From Mariannaea sp. PMI_226 (taxonomy: Eukaryota > Ascomycota > Sordariomycetes > Hypocreales > Nectriaceae), in NCBI GenBank assembly GCA_024336345.1, contig JANFOG010000008.1, positions 1,984,001 through 2,048,000 of the forward strand: a DNA stretch of 64,000 nt. The letters are read 5' to 3'. Position numbers and translations under genes: made by a program. Position 1 is the stretch's first letter. Every line of letters begins with the position of its first letter. Below, piece after piece: positions 21,894 through 33,908 of this stretch. Below the pieces are notes generated by a model. That model was given only the letters and a program-made list of their open reading frames with translations, was not told the origin of the DNA and did not search any database.

Positions 21894-24888
21894 ATGGACA
21901 ACCAGGACGCTTCTCTTGTACGCGACCCTACAGCTTCGTATTTGCCTTCACAAGCGCGTGGGCACGTGAAGCCAGCTAGAAAAGTTATCCACCGAACCCA
22001 AACGGGCTGCCGCACATGCAGGCAGAGAAGGGTAAGGCTTCCGAATGGAAAGTTCGGCGCATGCGTCGGCTAGTCGAAGTGTACCGTGGTGTTGATGATA
22101 TCTTCTCTTCCGCTCTAGGTGAAATGCGACGAAAAGAAACCCGTGTGTAGCCAGTGTCGCAAGGGGAAGAGAAGCTGCGAATGGTTGGCTCCCAGCGAGA
22201 AGAGAGCGAGGACACCAAGAAGGCCTAATGCAACAGCGTGCGATGCCTGCAGAGAGAAGAAGGTATGGGAGAAGATTCAGCACATGCTTACGCCGTAATA
22301 TCTGTATCTATGCCATCTAATCACGTTTGCTGTCTCTAGCTAAAATGCATCGGCGATGTTCGAGATGCATGTCGCAAGTGCTGCGCCTTGGGTATAGAGT
22401 GTATTCGATCCAAGGGACGACAAGACGCCATGGGACCGACAGACCCGCAAGTTACAAGCTTGCCTCCCTCAGACAACTCGCCCTCTACGCTTCTCACTTC
22501 CCTCTCGCACGTCAGTGCCTCAGACACAGACTATCTCTCCCCTCTTCCGGCCCGTGACCACGAATCGACGGCGGCAACCTCATTAACAGTCCGGCCCAAG
22601 TCATCGCAACTCGGAGAGCTGCCCACTGGCAAGGAGCTCGAAGAATTGGTACAGCTTTACTTTTCTTCCGTTCACCGTGAGTACATACGCTACGCATACT
22701 GTTCTGTCAAATCAGCTTCTGTGTTTGTTGGCTAAAGCAAAGCTTCAGATTATGGCTACTTTTCATTCATCCACCAGCTTCATTTCAATCGCCTCCTCGC
22801 CCAAGGCAAGGCGCCTCGTGATTTGACACTTCTTATGATTGCCAGCGCGATGCGATTTGCCTCTGAGCCCCTCACTCCAGAGAACCTGGCGAAAGCAGAT
22901 GCTTGGGCCGATGTTGCTATAGGATCTGTACTCCCACGCATCCATCAAGGGTTCGGTGCTATTCAGCTCATGGTACGGTGATGCGGTACCCCTTGCGCAG
23001 CAGATCTGGCCTGGACAAACGCGAAAATCGCTAACTTGAAGCCTAAATAGACTCTACTGCTGGCTCAGCATTACGACATGAATCGTGGCAATTTTACATC
23101 TTCCTGGCTGATGGGAGCCGAATGCACAAGGTCGGGCAATCCTTGAATGGAAATTGCTGATGCACTAGTTTAACGGGCAGGATCTCAACTAACGCCGTAA
23201 ATAGGATGATGCAAATGATGTCTCTGCAGACCTTCGACAGAACTTACTCACCAGCCCAACTGTCGAACATGGGCCTCTCGCCACTTCTTTCTGGAGAGGC
23301 CCTTCGTCGAGTCGCTTGGTCCACTTTCTATGTCGACTCCATTGTCGACGGCGGTCGCTACGGTTTTCACGTTGTTGACGAGAACTCGTATCGACTTCAG
23401 CTCCCTTGTGACGAAGCAAGTTTCCTCAGTAACGAGACTGTGGCAACAGAGCCGCTCTTACCCCTCTCTGGCAACAGTTCTACAATTGGCTCTTCTCCTG
23501 GAGGTGTTGACCGTCCGGTCCTCAGCATGGCTTCATACCTACTGAGAGCCGCGGCTGCTCGCCGGCGTGCTTTGCACTTTGCCTTCCGCGCCTCTCATAA
23601 AGAAAAGACAGCAAAGGAGCTGATGACCGAACTAGCAACCATCGAGACCAATACGGAAGCTGTGATATCAGCTTTGCCTAAACGGTTTCATTTCAACACC
23701 GACAACATGTTTCTACACAAGGACCAACTAGTCACCTTTCTGCTCTTGCACATCCTACGCCACAACATCTTCATTGTTGTCGGCCGAGCGGCCTTGCAGG
23801 TGTACCTTCGTGACCCTTCAACGATAGATCTTGTACCGCAGGTGCGGCGCAAAAGAATCTCGCACGCCTTGCCTACGGCTGGTCTCATCTCGGAAGGCCT
23901 CAAGGCAGGCATCAGCTTTGATCCTCACATTGGGGTCTGCGCATACGTGGCCCTAGAGAGTATGGCCTCCATGGTCCCTTGCTAATTACTTGTTGGGCAA
24001 TATGCTGACGAATTTTGCCGGCAGTTCTGCTGTTCGAGCCACTTCGCTTGGCAGAAGTAGACCCGTCGGTTGATCCGAAGGCTTCTGATCTAATGGAGGC
24101 AATTCCTCCTCTTCTCACAGTGATCCGGAATATAGCAAACCGGTCTGAGTTTGTCAAGCATTTGGTAGGTTGACATGGCCATGGATCTAGAAAACGAAAG
24201 AACACTCTGTTTAACAACAGGCTCTAACTAAAATCACAGCACGTTGAAGCAATCCACCGCCTCCTGCGATGCGAATGCAGCCAATTCCTCATCCAGACCG
24301 ACCTTACAGCTTTTCATAGGTTCGAGACCCCTAACACATGATGATCACTCGCCACCATTACGATAGACGCTGGCTAACTTGGCTCCTAGGGAGTATGAGG
24401 TTGTTGGCACCGATCCGGCCGAGTATGACTTCCGGGACTTTCGGAGGGCCACGGTCGAGCGAGTGCGTCGAGGAGCCTCTTCATCCGTCAATGTGATCCG
24501 TGACCAGGCTCTGCTAGAGTACTCTGTTGGTAGCGAGATGGTCATACCTCCAGTTGTCCCCTCGCCACGACTTGATGCCATGGACGTCAACGAGAGTCTT
24601 TCAACTCCATCTGCTTCTAAGATTGTAACCCCTACTATTTCCCAGGGACAAACACGGACACATGGGAGCGGACAGGAACAGCCCCGAGCGCAAGCATTTG
24701 ATGCACCGCACATCCATGACCCCAACGATACTGGTTTGCCTCATTCAACGCAGCCATGGTATGGTCCCGACGGGTACGACAACGCCAACTCCTTTCTTCC
24801 TCTAGATTGGTCGTGGCTCTTGGGCGAGTTAGGAGCAAACTTGGGACAAGATATTGGTGACACGGTTCCTTTTATGAGTCAATTATAA
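21894..24888 (+). CDS. Transcription regulator with two tandem Zn2Cys6 domains
   Basis: Nine exons join in frame to 798 residues: 21894-22031, 22119-22262, 22340-22676, 22749-22972, 23051-23130, 23205-23959, 24025-24164, 24240-24319, 24390-24888. Two complete zinc clusters lie back to back: residues ~41-68 (GCRTCRQRRVKCDEKKPVC, then SQC and KRSC) with spacing 2-6-6-2-6, and ~90-118 (ACDACREKKLKC, then RDAC, RKC and GIEC) with spacing 2-6-7-2-6. Each is split by a phase-0 intron at the same place, just before the third Cys pair (RR|VKC and KK|LKC). A basic linker joins them. The middle region is a fungal-specific transcription factor domain (WLMGAECTRMMQMM, LRRVAWSTFYVDSIVDG). It is nuclear and probably controls the convergent sugar transporter and perhaps its own gene. 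Confidence 0.9.
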
Positions 24889-25029
24889 ATGTTGATTGTA
24901 GCTGCCCTACGGCCTTGTATGAAACAGGCTGTAGCTGTAGCGTACGTACCCAAAAAGGGTCCTTTATGGAAAATGCATTATGATCTGAAGTAGTTCGTTG
25001 TGACTACCGCCACAAAATCCCGACTCTTT

Positions 25030-27156
25030 CTACACGTGTGTGATTTCGACCCTGCTGCCATGTTCAACATCTGTCTTTCCCATATCAGACTCGTCTCCTC
25101 CTTCGCCTTGGCTAGTTCGAGACGAAGCGATCGCATGGTGAGGAGGTTCGACTGCACGAAAAGGGTTGAAAGGAACTTCGAAGATTGCATCGATTTCCTC
25201 GAGTGTACGGCCCTAAACAGAAGGATTTGAATGTCAACCATGCACCAGCTAATGGAATTACGGAAGCAGCTCATTCTTACCTTGGTCTCAGGGAGGAAGA
25301 AAAATGTCAAGATGAGCGTCACAACTGAGATACTGCCAAAGACCCATCCAACCTGAAAGTGCAAAGCTTTAATCATGTAAGGGATGGAGTAGTTTGTTGC
25401 AAATGCCCAGATGACGTTCCACGCGCCTCCGAGCGATTGAGTCTTTTCGCGGACGGCAGAGTTGGGAATTTCTGTACCAAGGAGGTATGGAATCGAAGCA
25501 CCACCAATCTACGACCAAAGTATCAGCTGCTGTTGAAGGAATTTTTCGCGAATCTTGTATGTTTGGAGGAATTTCACTCACATTAAAGCTGACTGAGAAG
25601 AGCATGAAAGATGCCACAATCACACCACTCTCAGTCGGGCTGTGATGCGCCTTCTGACCCAGCCCAGCCAAAAGGTACATCCAAAAGGCCTGGAAGAAGT
25701 AGGAAGCTATGAGGCTGTATCGACGACTGATGAAAACGTCAGTATATGGGAACCTCGTGTAATTTGAGCGGAGCAACAGTTTTTACTTACCCGACTGTAT
25801 CGACGAGGTACATGGCTGGAATTACGGCCACAAAACCAAGAACACTGGTAATGATAGGGTAGTCAAAGGCGTGAGAGGCATATCCGTTTTCCTTGTAAAA
25901 GACGGTCTGATATGTAGAGACAAAGGCTTGGCCTGTGGCCTATTATTCTCCAAGTTAGCTCTCTTGACGTGTTTTTATGCACAACTCATAATGAACGGTG
26001 AGTGCGCACCTGTTGGAAAAAGTAAAAGGCCATGACAATCAGTGTTCTGCGGAGATTGGTTCCGCGGAACAGATCCAGCCAAGGGGCCTTGTGAACTTGA
26101 TCTTGGAGAGACTCTTTGATGGCCTGGATCTCAGCGTCACAATGACCATCGGCAGCGTCAGCCTCCGGTCTCAGGCGACGGAGAGCAACGACGGCATCTT
26201 CTTCTCTATCCTTGGATAATAGCCAACGAGGAGAGTTGGGGATGAAGAAGGCGCATAGTGAAATCACTTTACGGCTCCATTAGTCAGAAGCGCAAACAGA
26301 TCGAGTTTCTTGACATGGCTACTTACAGACAGGAAATACAAACTGAATGCCTGCGACGCTCCTCCAGCCCGATGGATCGGCCCTGGTAGAGAAGGCCTTG
26401 TTCACACCGCTGGAGACAATGGAACCGGCGTTGAGGAATAGCTGCAGAGAGACGACAACAATCCCACGGAAAGCAGCTGGGACAATTTCGGACTGATATG
26501 TGCTGTAATTTATGAGTTTGGTTAGATTTCAGTCCAAGACAACGTAGCAAACATTTCACATACGTGACGTTAACCTCGACGAGACCAACAGAGATGTAGA
26601 CGATGATACGGCCAACAATGAATTGCGCTACACGTCCGGTTCCAGGGGCATTTCCAGCAGCAGTAAGCTCGACTATAGAAGAATTTTAGTTAGTCCGCCG
26701 GCTTCACAGACTTCTGCAAGTCGAAGAGGAGGCCAGGAACTCACTGATGATACCAACACAGGAGATAGCTGAGAGCCCCACGAAGACAGCACGGTGGCCA
26801 AATCTCTCAATAGCCGGGCCAGCGAAAAGGCAACCCAGAAAATTTTCCGATAAAGGCTAGAGATGACAAGAGAGAAGTGTGGAGGGAGTCGAAGGTGTAG
26901 GTGTCAGTCTCGGGGTTGTAGGTGCCGAATTGTTTTACAAATCCCTATCCCGGAACGTATCAGAGTCTAACGAGTTCTGTTTGGAATGCTGAAAGCCAAG
27001 AGAGTTGAAAAAAAATAATACACGTACTGGATTGGCCAGAATACCTCCAAAGCTGCCTGTGTCATACCCAAAGAGCATGTCGCCCGTGAGGAGACAGAAG
27101 CATGAGAAAAGGAGCATGGGGGTCGCCATCGACCAGGCGGAACGCTCGTTCGCCAT
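25030..27156 (-). pseudogene. MFS sugar transporter with a one-base frameshift
   Basis: Nine exons are recognisable from ATG 27156 to TAG 25030, encoding a 12-helix sugar porter of about 500 residues. Landmarks are DMLFGYDTGSFGGIL (helix 1), [65 protein letters not shown] and PETKGRTLEEID. In exon 2 (26745-26944) the frame breaks at 26839-26846: AAAATTTT gives a stop soon after FIGKFSG, while one base fewer gives FLGCLFAGPAIERFGHR, exactly the family pattern. Exon length confirms it: 200 bases where 199 are needed. It is either a real lesion or a sequencing error. It is convergent with the double zinc-cluster regulator and carries the same upstream motif, so it was probably in its regulon. 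Confidence 0.8.
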
Positions 27157-28552
27157 CCTATCTACAAAACTCGACTGAGACGGTGGTCAGGTTATTTGAT
27201 CGAGAAGTGCAGACGGAATGTAAGACAGCAGGCTCATTGAGATTTTCCATACATGAAAGCTTTCTCCTGATGTATTTATTTCTTCAAGCTCGCTTGTCCA
27301 AAGCCTGGCCCATGTTTTCCAAACATCATCGTCCGGAGCAGAAAATTGTTCCAGGAAAAACCGGTGATTCGACAAGGTGTGTCCCCAGATTGGTACCCCC
27401 CGCAAACTGGGGAAACTAAGCTGAGCAATTGAGTCAAGAGATTGAAAACCATGTCGCCTTTCCGAGCGAATGGAGGCGTAACAAGTCTGAGCGAGACTCG
27501 CTCGGAACAGCGTTATGGAATCATGGTGGGTCAACCACTCCGAGCGAGGTCGACTTTTAACTCGCAGCTCTTCTTATTCATTCCGAACGAGAAGCCCGAG
27601 CGAAGGGCAAGGTCCACTGTCCACCATCCACTTATTCTTTTTGACATGTCTTAGCTCGCTCTAAAAGCTACGCAGAAGAAAGACATTCCACGTTGCTGGA
27701 ACACTATGCTCCCCAGAGAAACGGCGGGAGCCTGGATCCACAGCAAAAGTCTGGCCCGGCAATTACAGTAATATTAAAGTCCGTCATCTGATCAACTTGT
27801 GTCTCCCTTGCCATCTAAAATTTCCGCGTCTCAAGTGCAGGTCTGACTGGTTCTACACGATATCCCCCTCATTGCCGCCTTCCCTTGCCTCCAATGCCAT
27901 TCATACAATTCACGCCTGAGATCCTAGACCGTCCATCTTCGACAGTATGGAGGGATAAAGCAGGTGAGAGGATGGCTATGTGTTGCCATCTACCGTGGTT
28001 GTGATGCTTGCGACCTAGCTATAATTATTCCGACCTTGGCTGCCCTCTACAATCTTTATTTACTTCAGCTCACTCCCAGAAATAGCTCCCCCTTCTAGCC
28101 AGTTTTCTTCAGTTCCCTTTATGTTTTTTTGTCCTTATCCCTTCCTTTCTCTATGTGTTCTCTCTTCTTATGTGAAGACATGATCGACAGAGCCTTCCTT
28201 GTCCCAATAGTCTGTACGGTGTGCTCCGTACAAGGACAACGAAAAGGTAGTCTATCTTAGCACAAAAGGGACTCCTTGAAGGCCTTACGTTTATTCCTAG
28301 TCAATATGACACCATCATCAAGGTAATTTCTTCTGTGGAAGTCTGAGTCTCGCGGCTGTCGGCGAAACGCCCCATGTAGTCACGTGATGATTTAACTGAC
28401 ACGCTAGTTGGTCATGTGTTGATTTTTGTCAACCTTCCTAAAGCGGGGTCTAGCTCTATTTGAATAAGCCAGCTTTTGACGTGTTTCTCCCTACTTTTTT
28501 GCCTTGTCGAAGAGCGTAGTTATGGGGAGAGATCTCCGTTTTCTAACTTGAA
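27157..28552. other. Divergent intergenic region between sugar transporter and second regulator
   Basis: About 1.4 kb without a gene. The left third carries at least six TCCGAGCGAG-like motifs (27461-27604). A pyrimidine-rich stretch at ~28050-28165 precedes the second regulator. Confidence 0.5.
27461..27604. promoter_or_regulatory. Cluster of TCCGAGCGAG-type motifs upstream of the sugar transporter
   Basis: Copies at 27461 (TCCGAGCGAA), 27486 (TCTGAGCGAG) directly facing 27497 (CTCGCTCGGA, reverse), 27539 (TCCGAGCGAG), 27582 (TCCGAACGAG) and 27595 (CCCGAGCGAA). The 27486/27497 pair forms a near-perfect 21-base inverted repeat. They lie 305-450 bases upstream of the transporter ATG. The same motif recurs upstream of the double zinc-cluster regulator. 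Confidence 0.55.
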
Positions 28553-30790
28553 ATGAAGAGATTCAGGGTTACTCGAGCGGTCGGTTTTCAAACACTGCCT
28601 TGGCTTAAAGTAGCCACCACGAACATCCAAACTAACACATCCTCCAGTGCGACTCGTGCCGCAAACGTAAGATAAGGTGAGCAGAGCCAATATGATGTAT
28701 GGCCTTACGGCATGGTTAACAGTGCTGAAAGATGTGACACCGGGGACCCCTGTGAGCCCTGTATAAGCTCGAACCAAACATGTGTATATGGAACGGATTC
28801 TCTCACGTACGTGGGTTCAATCTTCGGTTGTGATTGGCCACTAATGTCAGATCAGAAGAGGGAAGAGTGACATGATTTTGGATGCAATCTCGCGAATTGA
28901 AGCTTCAGTTGAGGATGTTAGAAGCATGGTCGTATGTACAGATTTGCCAAAGTTTGTCCCTTGCTCACTGATGAGGTTCAGGCCATAAGCTCTGGTTCAA
29001 ATGCAACAAGTGGCACCCTAGCCAATTCAACATCCCCGGTTTCAGCAATCACCCCGGGATCGCAGGATGCACGCCATCACACAGGTGGATATACAGCTCG
29101 AGATCCGACTGAAAGTGCCGTGCTTGCCTCAGGGCATCTGTCCTCGACAGAGTCTCTCTTGAAGTGGCCAGTGTTTCTTGATCATCCATCAATATTGAGG
29201 GAGATGGAGTCTTCACTTTTGTCCCTTGAATATGGAAGATCGCCTTTCCGAGAGAACCCCGATGTTACACTCCCCAGCTTGAGCCTGTTGGAAGTCACAA
29301 ATTTGGTGAGAATATTCCAACAAACATACAACTTTTGGTTTCCCACAATGAGATTGGACGATCTCAAATCCTTGGAGTTGAAGATATATGAACAGAATCT
29401 AGAGCCTAATTCCCAATCCTGTCTTGCATTGTTGGTTATGGCTCTGGGTTCAATCGGGGCATCCGCTGTAGACGCAGATACCTCCGATGACGAGTCTCGA
29501 CGGTTGAAGCTACAAGGAGCGTCATGCTTTGGCGCTGCAATGAAGATGCTACATTTTGCCCACATGGAGATGAGCGTGGAAGCGTGCCAATGCCTTTTAC
29601 TGGCTGGGTAATTATGACCACAATCACGCGCCGAAATGGCGATTGAAGACGAAAGAAATTGACAAATCTCTATCTAGGCTTTACTTCTCCTATTTGCAAA
29701 GGCCGCTGCAAACATGGTCTTACGTGAATAGCGCAGCGACTCGTTGTCGTTTCCTGCTCTCCTGCACTTTCGAAAAACCTGAGCGCGATGACCGTGAACA
29801 TCTCACTCGAATATTCTGGTCTTGCTTTGTCCTAGAAAGGCGAGTAGTACAGTCGATGACCCCGCTACACGTATCATCATCTAATACACACTCTAGCAAC
29901 TATATATCAGAGTTGCCAACGCTTCCACAAAACTGCAATTCTGAAATCGAATCAACAATTTCTCTTCCAGGAAAGTTTCACTCTCATGAAATCATTGAAG
30001 AGGAAGAAAAGTCGACACTGTACCTCCTCGCATCGATCGCACTCCGCCGCCTTCTCAACCGAGTCCACTACATGCTCTATGATCGTGATATTGGCCTTCA
30101 ACTTGATTCCAAACATTTCCATTCTGTGAACCAGGAACTAGCACGCCAACTGCAAGACTGGTATCAGACGTTGCCTCCGAGTCTGCAATTCCCAGAAGAT
30201 GGAACCCCTGCAGACGACCCTCATAGCGAGTATTTGAGGGAGTGGTACCTCAGTTGTCGGAGTGTCATCTACCGACCTTACCTGGAATGGGCTCTCGCCA
30301 ATCCATCGTGGAATCTCAACAACAATACACGAGTGCTGGACGGTTGCAGAGTAGCCCTAGACACTTGTCTATCCAAATTGAGGATAAAGCAGGTGCCGTA
30401 TACTGTCATGGTAGACACTTGGCCATGCTCGCTGTCGTAAGTTGGTTGTTGAAAAACCTCCCACCTATTGCGTGGTGCTACTGATACAAATAACTTTATT
30501 CTAGACTCGCGACGGCAATGTTGACCGTCATGGGCGGCTTCTGTCATCCACAGCTAGCAATTTACCTTCGCCGCAGCACATTGCTCGAGCTTGGACCTCA
30601 ATTAAAGCTGCTTCTTGAGCGATGGGCGACGATCCATGAATCTTCCGTTTCTCCTGGTGTTGAAAAGGCATTGCGATTCATTTTGAGGGCCCATGAGTTC
30701 TTTGAAAGCAAAAGGGCAGATCTTAGTCCCTCCCAGGAGGAGGAACAAGACCTCTCCTCTCCTTATAATCTTCGGACCCCTCAGACATAA
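28553..30790 (+). CDS. Zn2Cys6 transcription regulator
   Basis: Seven exons join to 627 residues: 28553-28579, 28648-28676, 28732-28806, 28856-28931, 28976-29607, 29678-30436, 30505-30790. The first exon is only nine codons (MKRFRVTRA) but completes the zinc cluster exactly: ACDSCRKRKIRC, DTGDPC, EPC, ISSNQTC, spacing 2-6-5-2-6. A fungal-specific regulatory region follows (LLEVTNLVRIFQQTYNFWFP, HLTRIFWSCFVLERR, and a conserved LYDRDIGLQLD..W segment). Introns are 44-71 bases. Upstream it shares a 1.4 kb region with the sugar transporter. Target genes are unknown; a regulator of secondary metabolism or nutrient use is the general expectation. Confidence 0.85.
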
Positions 30791-33700
30791 CCATTTTCAG
30801 TCATCTTTTTTTTTCTTTGGAAAGCCTGGATAAATTATGTCTGTTAGCAAAGAAGAAGTTACCATGGGTGTGGTTCGCTATGCCGCAGACCACCGAGATG
30901 GTCTCTGAGTAGTGTACAAAACTGGAAATCCAAAACAGAAAGGGACGATAATTGAAAGCTGTACTTAATAATTAGAAAGGAGTTAATAATAGCACTCTGG
31001 CTCAAATCCAAGTCTATCGTTGCATAGCACACTCTAAAAAGAACTCTTGTGTCGCTTACATCACATTGTAGAAGAAAGCGCCATAAAAGAAAGCAATATA
31101 GTCCAGGTTAATAACTTCTTGGAACATCTTAGCTAGATTATTTGCGATTAATATAAGGATTAGATTGGCTAAATACTAAGGTACGGTGATATTTGTAAGG
31201 TTTAAGACTTTGAGCTGTCTCCTCTCTGAACAAGCAGAGTCACTCATACGATACGTTTTTGAACTAATGTATGATTCCCCGTGCCACACATATATTGTGA
31301 CAATACCGCTCAGAAAGGGTTATTTAGTCACGTATAAAACGAAGTCCCGCTCCTGATCATCCCATACTATGAGCAGGGTTGGCCAGAGGGCAAAGAGGCA
31401 CCGCGAATTGCAAGAAGATGACACTCCATGGCAAATTGGTGTACGCTATAAGGAGCAAGTCGTAGATGCCACTCGTCGCCCAGGGCGCGAAAGTAAAAGA
31501 CGACAAGATACAGCCGGATTCACTCATCGTCGGAGGCTGTCGGGTGGGGATTGTTTGGACTGGAAGACTGCACTTTTCCAACGCCCAAGGCGATGCTGAG
31601 AAAAAGAAAACCGTTGGGAGTCAACAGAAGAGAGTGCTCGACAGAAAATTTATGAATTAGAGATGTACCTTCATAAAATTGAGTGCCTAGGTCATTGTTT
31701 ATTTCCCAAGTTTATGTACGTGCCTAGTAAAAGTGGCTGCAAATTTGGATAGGCCGGGAGGTGTCAATTAGCGTAGATGCTTTAGTCGACACACAAATAT
31801 GCCTAAATAAGATTGTTTTATATTCCAGGACACAGGAAAGCATTTTTTATGCCATTGTAACTCCAAATATGTAAATCTTGGTACCAATGCATCCTCTTGG
31901 GTGCGTTTCGATGTGGCAACTCTCATTCGAAGCCGGCTACCCTGTACTTGACGCTGCTCACTTCGGGCCAGTCCAACTCTTGAATCGCCGGGAAGCTACC
32001 TTTGTGTTCTGATTTTCTTTCTCTTTTGTCAAGATTGGCCTGTTGTAATTACGATTACGTAGGACTAGAGAACAACAGTTGAGATTCTTCTCTAACTTAT
32101 TGAGTTCTACACCTGGAGTAACCGCACTAGAGAGGGACGGGACGATGACCAGTTGCACGATATAAGCTTGATTATTAGGGCTTGCCGATTGCGGCACCGC
32201 AGATGGGGCATCCACATATTTTTGTTTGGCATTGAACCAAGTCACCAATTATCGCTGTGTCTTCAAGTTGAATGAACTATGACTTTGCACTCTGTTTTAT
32301 TTTTTATTTATTTTTCTTTTCTATTCCCCCTATGTTGAGCAGCGATTCCTAGGGTGTATTGCAGCCATAAGTAGATATTCACCTCATCGGCTGGAACCTG
32401 TATACATAGGTCTATAAATATTATGAGAGAAAATGTCTTGAAAGGCCTCATGTGGTTGGCCTTCTGTCTAGTTATTCAGGACGTGAAAATGTGCAGGTGG
32501 TGGTAATGTAGTCTACAGATTGCTAATAAACAAGTGCGTCAATGGCAGTGAGCAGCACGGATTGCGATACCCAGATTTTACCAGGGTGTGTAAATCTGGG
32601 TGTGCTGGATGACGTGAACGCATGCTGCGGTTTCGTAACAATTTCGTAAAAATTATCGCAGCCGTAAATAGGCATGTGAAGATGCCATGTACAATCACTC
32701 AACTGCTTTAGGCATCTGGCTAGGAAATAGCATGCGGCACATTGCCGCCATTGATCCGATCATCATACACCGTAGAGCGAGCTCTGCTGAGATGGTCTCC
32801 CATTCACTTGGATTCATTGTCTGAAAATGCGAGGAAGAAAAAACCTGTAACACAGCCTGGCCCGTCACAGTTCACTTCACAGTGTACCGAGGGCTGAGAA
32901 AAACACTGGGACTAATCTGTCGAGGAGGAAGAATATCTCTCATACTTACTGTGGTATGGCTCACACCGGGCTTGGCAGGGCTTGTCCATGCACAGCAGGA
33001 TGAATCAACATGGGAGGGAGTAATTAGAGTAGGGCACCCATGTGACGGTAGAGTACAAACAAGCTGCCGAGGACGGATGTAACCTCTCTAAATGGGTTAC
33101 TGCTCACAGAGAAATAGTAGGTAAATACTGCTGCATGCCGTGCTGCAGTTCGGCAACTCGCTTCTGCTCCCGTTTTTTTTTATCCCGCTTGAGATGCCTG
33201 CACCACCTTAACTTATGCGCGCATTTCTGATCTCATGACTCCATCTTTAAGACGATCTAATCAGTGACTACGGATCACTCAATCCTGAACTAAGCTCGCT
33301 GCAGAAGCCCACAGCCGTGGGGTGGTGGGCTTGGGATGCCCTGGTATCAGCCAATATTATCACGGTCTGAGGCTGGGTTCCCACCTTTGGAGCAACTCAC
33401 CACGCAAACCAGCTCCAGTCAGGCCACACGCGATGCTCCCCCCGTTCAAACACCCTCGGACGCGCGGGCTCTTGGCGTCGGATCAGGTAGGGTTGGTAGG
33501 GGTTGGTAGGGGTGATTCATTCGTGTGCCCCATAGGCTTAAACCGCTTTGGACTTGGGCGGCGGGCTGCTAAGACTTTTTATCAATCAGCTTTTTTATCA
33601 ATCAGGAGGTTTTGGCCGGCATATCCACAAATTGGCTGGCTTGGTGCTCCGGGTTTCGGGGGGGAAATAATTTCTTCAACAAAAATGAACGATGGGGAAA

Positions 33701-33908
33701 AATTAAGCCGCTTTTTTCTTGCGTGAGGGGTCATTTCTGCTTTCTTCAGTCTTTAGCTTCCGGCTTCTGGGTGTTTTTTCTTCTTGGATCATGAGATCTT
33801 GTATGCCCTGCTGAGATACGATCCAAATCCTTTACTTCTGAGCGGTTGCTTCTATTGTGAGCTCAATTTATAAACATTGCTGCTCCCCAAGTCGCCTTGA
33901 CCGACGCC
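30791..33908. other. Long gene-poor intergenic region
   Basis: About 3.1 kb in which I support no gene. Composition is AT-rich to about 32.7 kb and more mixed after. Near the ABC gene there are short direct repeats: GGTAGGGGTT-type units at 33486-33512 and CTTTTT(T)ATCAATCAG twice at 33575-33605. The open frames at 31.4-31.6, 32.9 and 33.3 kb have no family features. Confidence 0.45.
33486..33512 (+). repeat. Short G-rich tandem repeat
   Basis: About three copies of GGTAGGG(G)TT in a row. Telomere-like in composition but not the TTAGGG unit. Confidence 0.5.

Noticed and set aside
24319..24332. GGTTCGAGACCCC as a possible tRNA T-arm
   Set aside because: It lies in an intron of the regulator gene and no matching acceptor or anticodon arms surround it.
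27187..27534. 115-codon minus-strand open frame upstream of the sugar transporter
   Set aside because: It overlaps the cluster of repeated regulatory motifs and has no family features.
33486..33512. Telomere-like repeat
   Set aside because: The unit is GGTAGGGGTT-like rather than TTAGGG and only about three copies exist, so it is not evidence of an old chromosome end.
33322..33726. 134-codon plus-strand open frame before the ABC transporter
   Set aside because: Composition is unlike the neighbouring proteins and it runs through short direct repeats.
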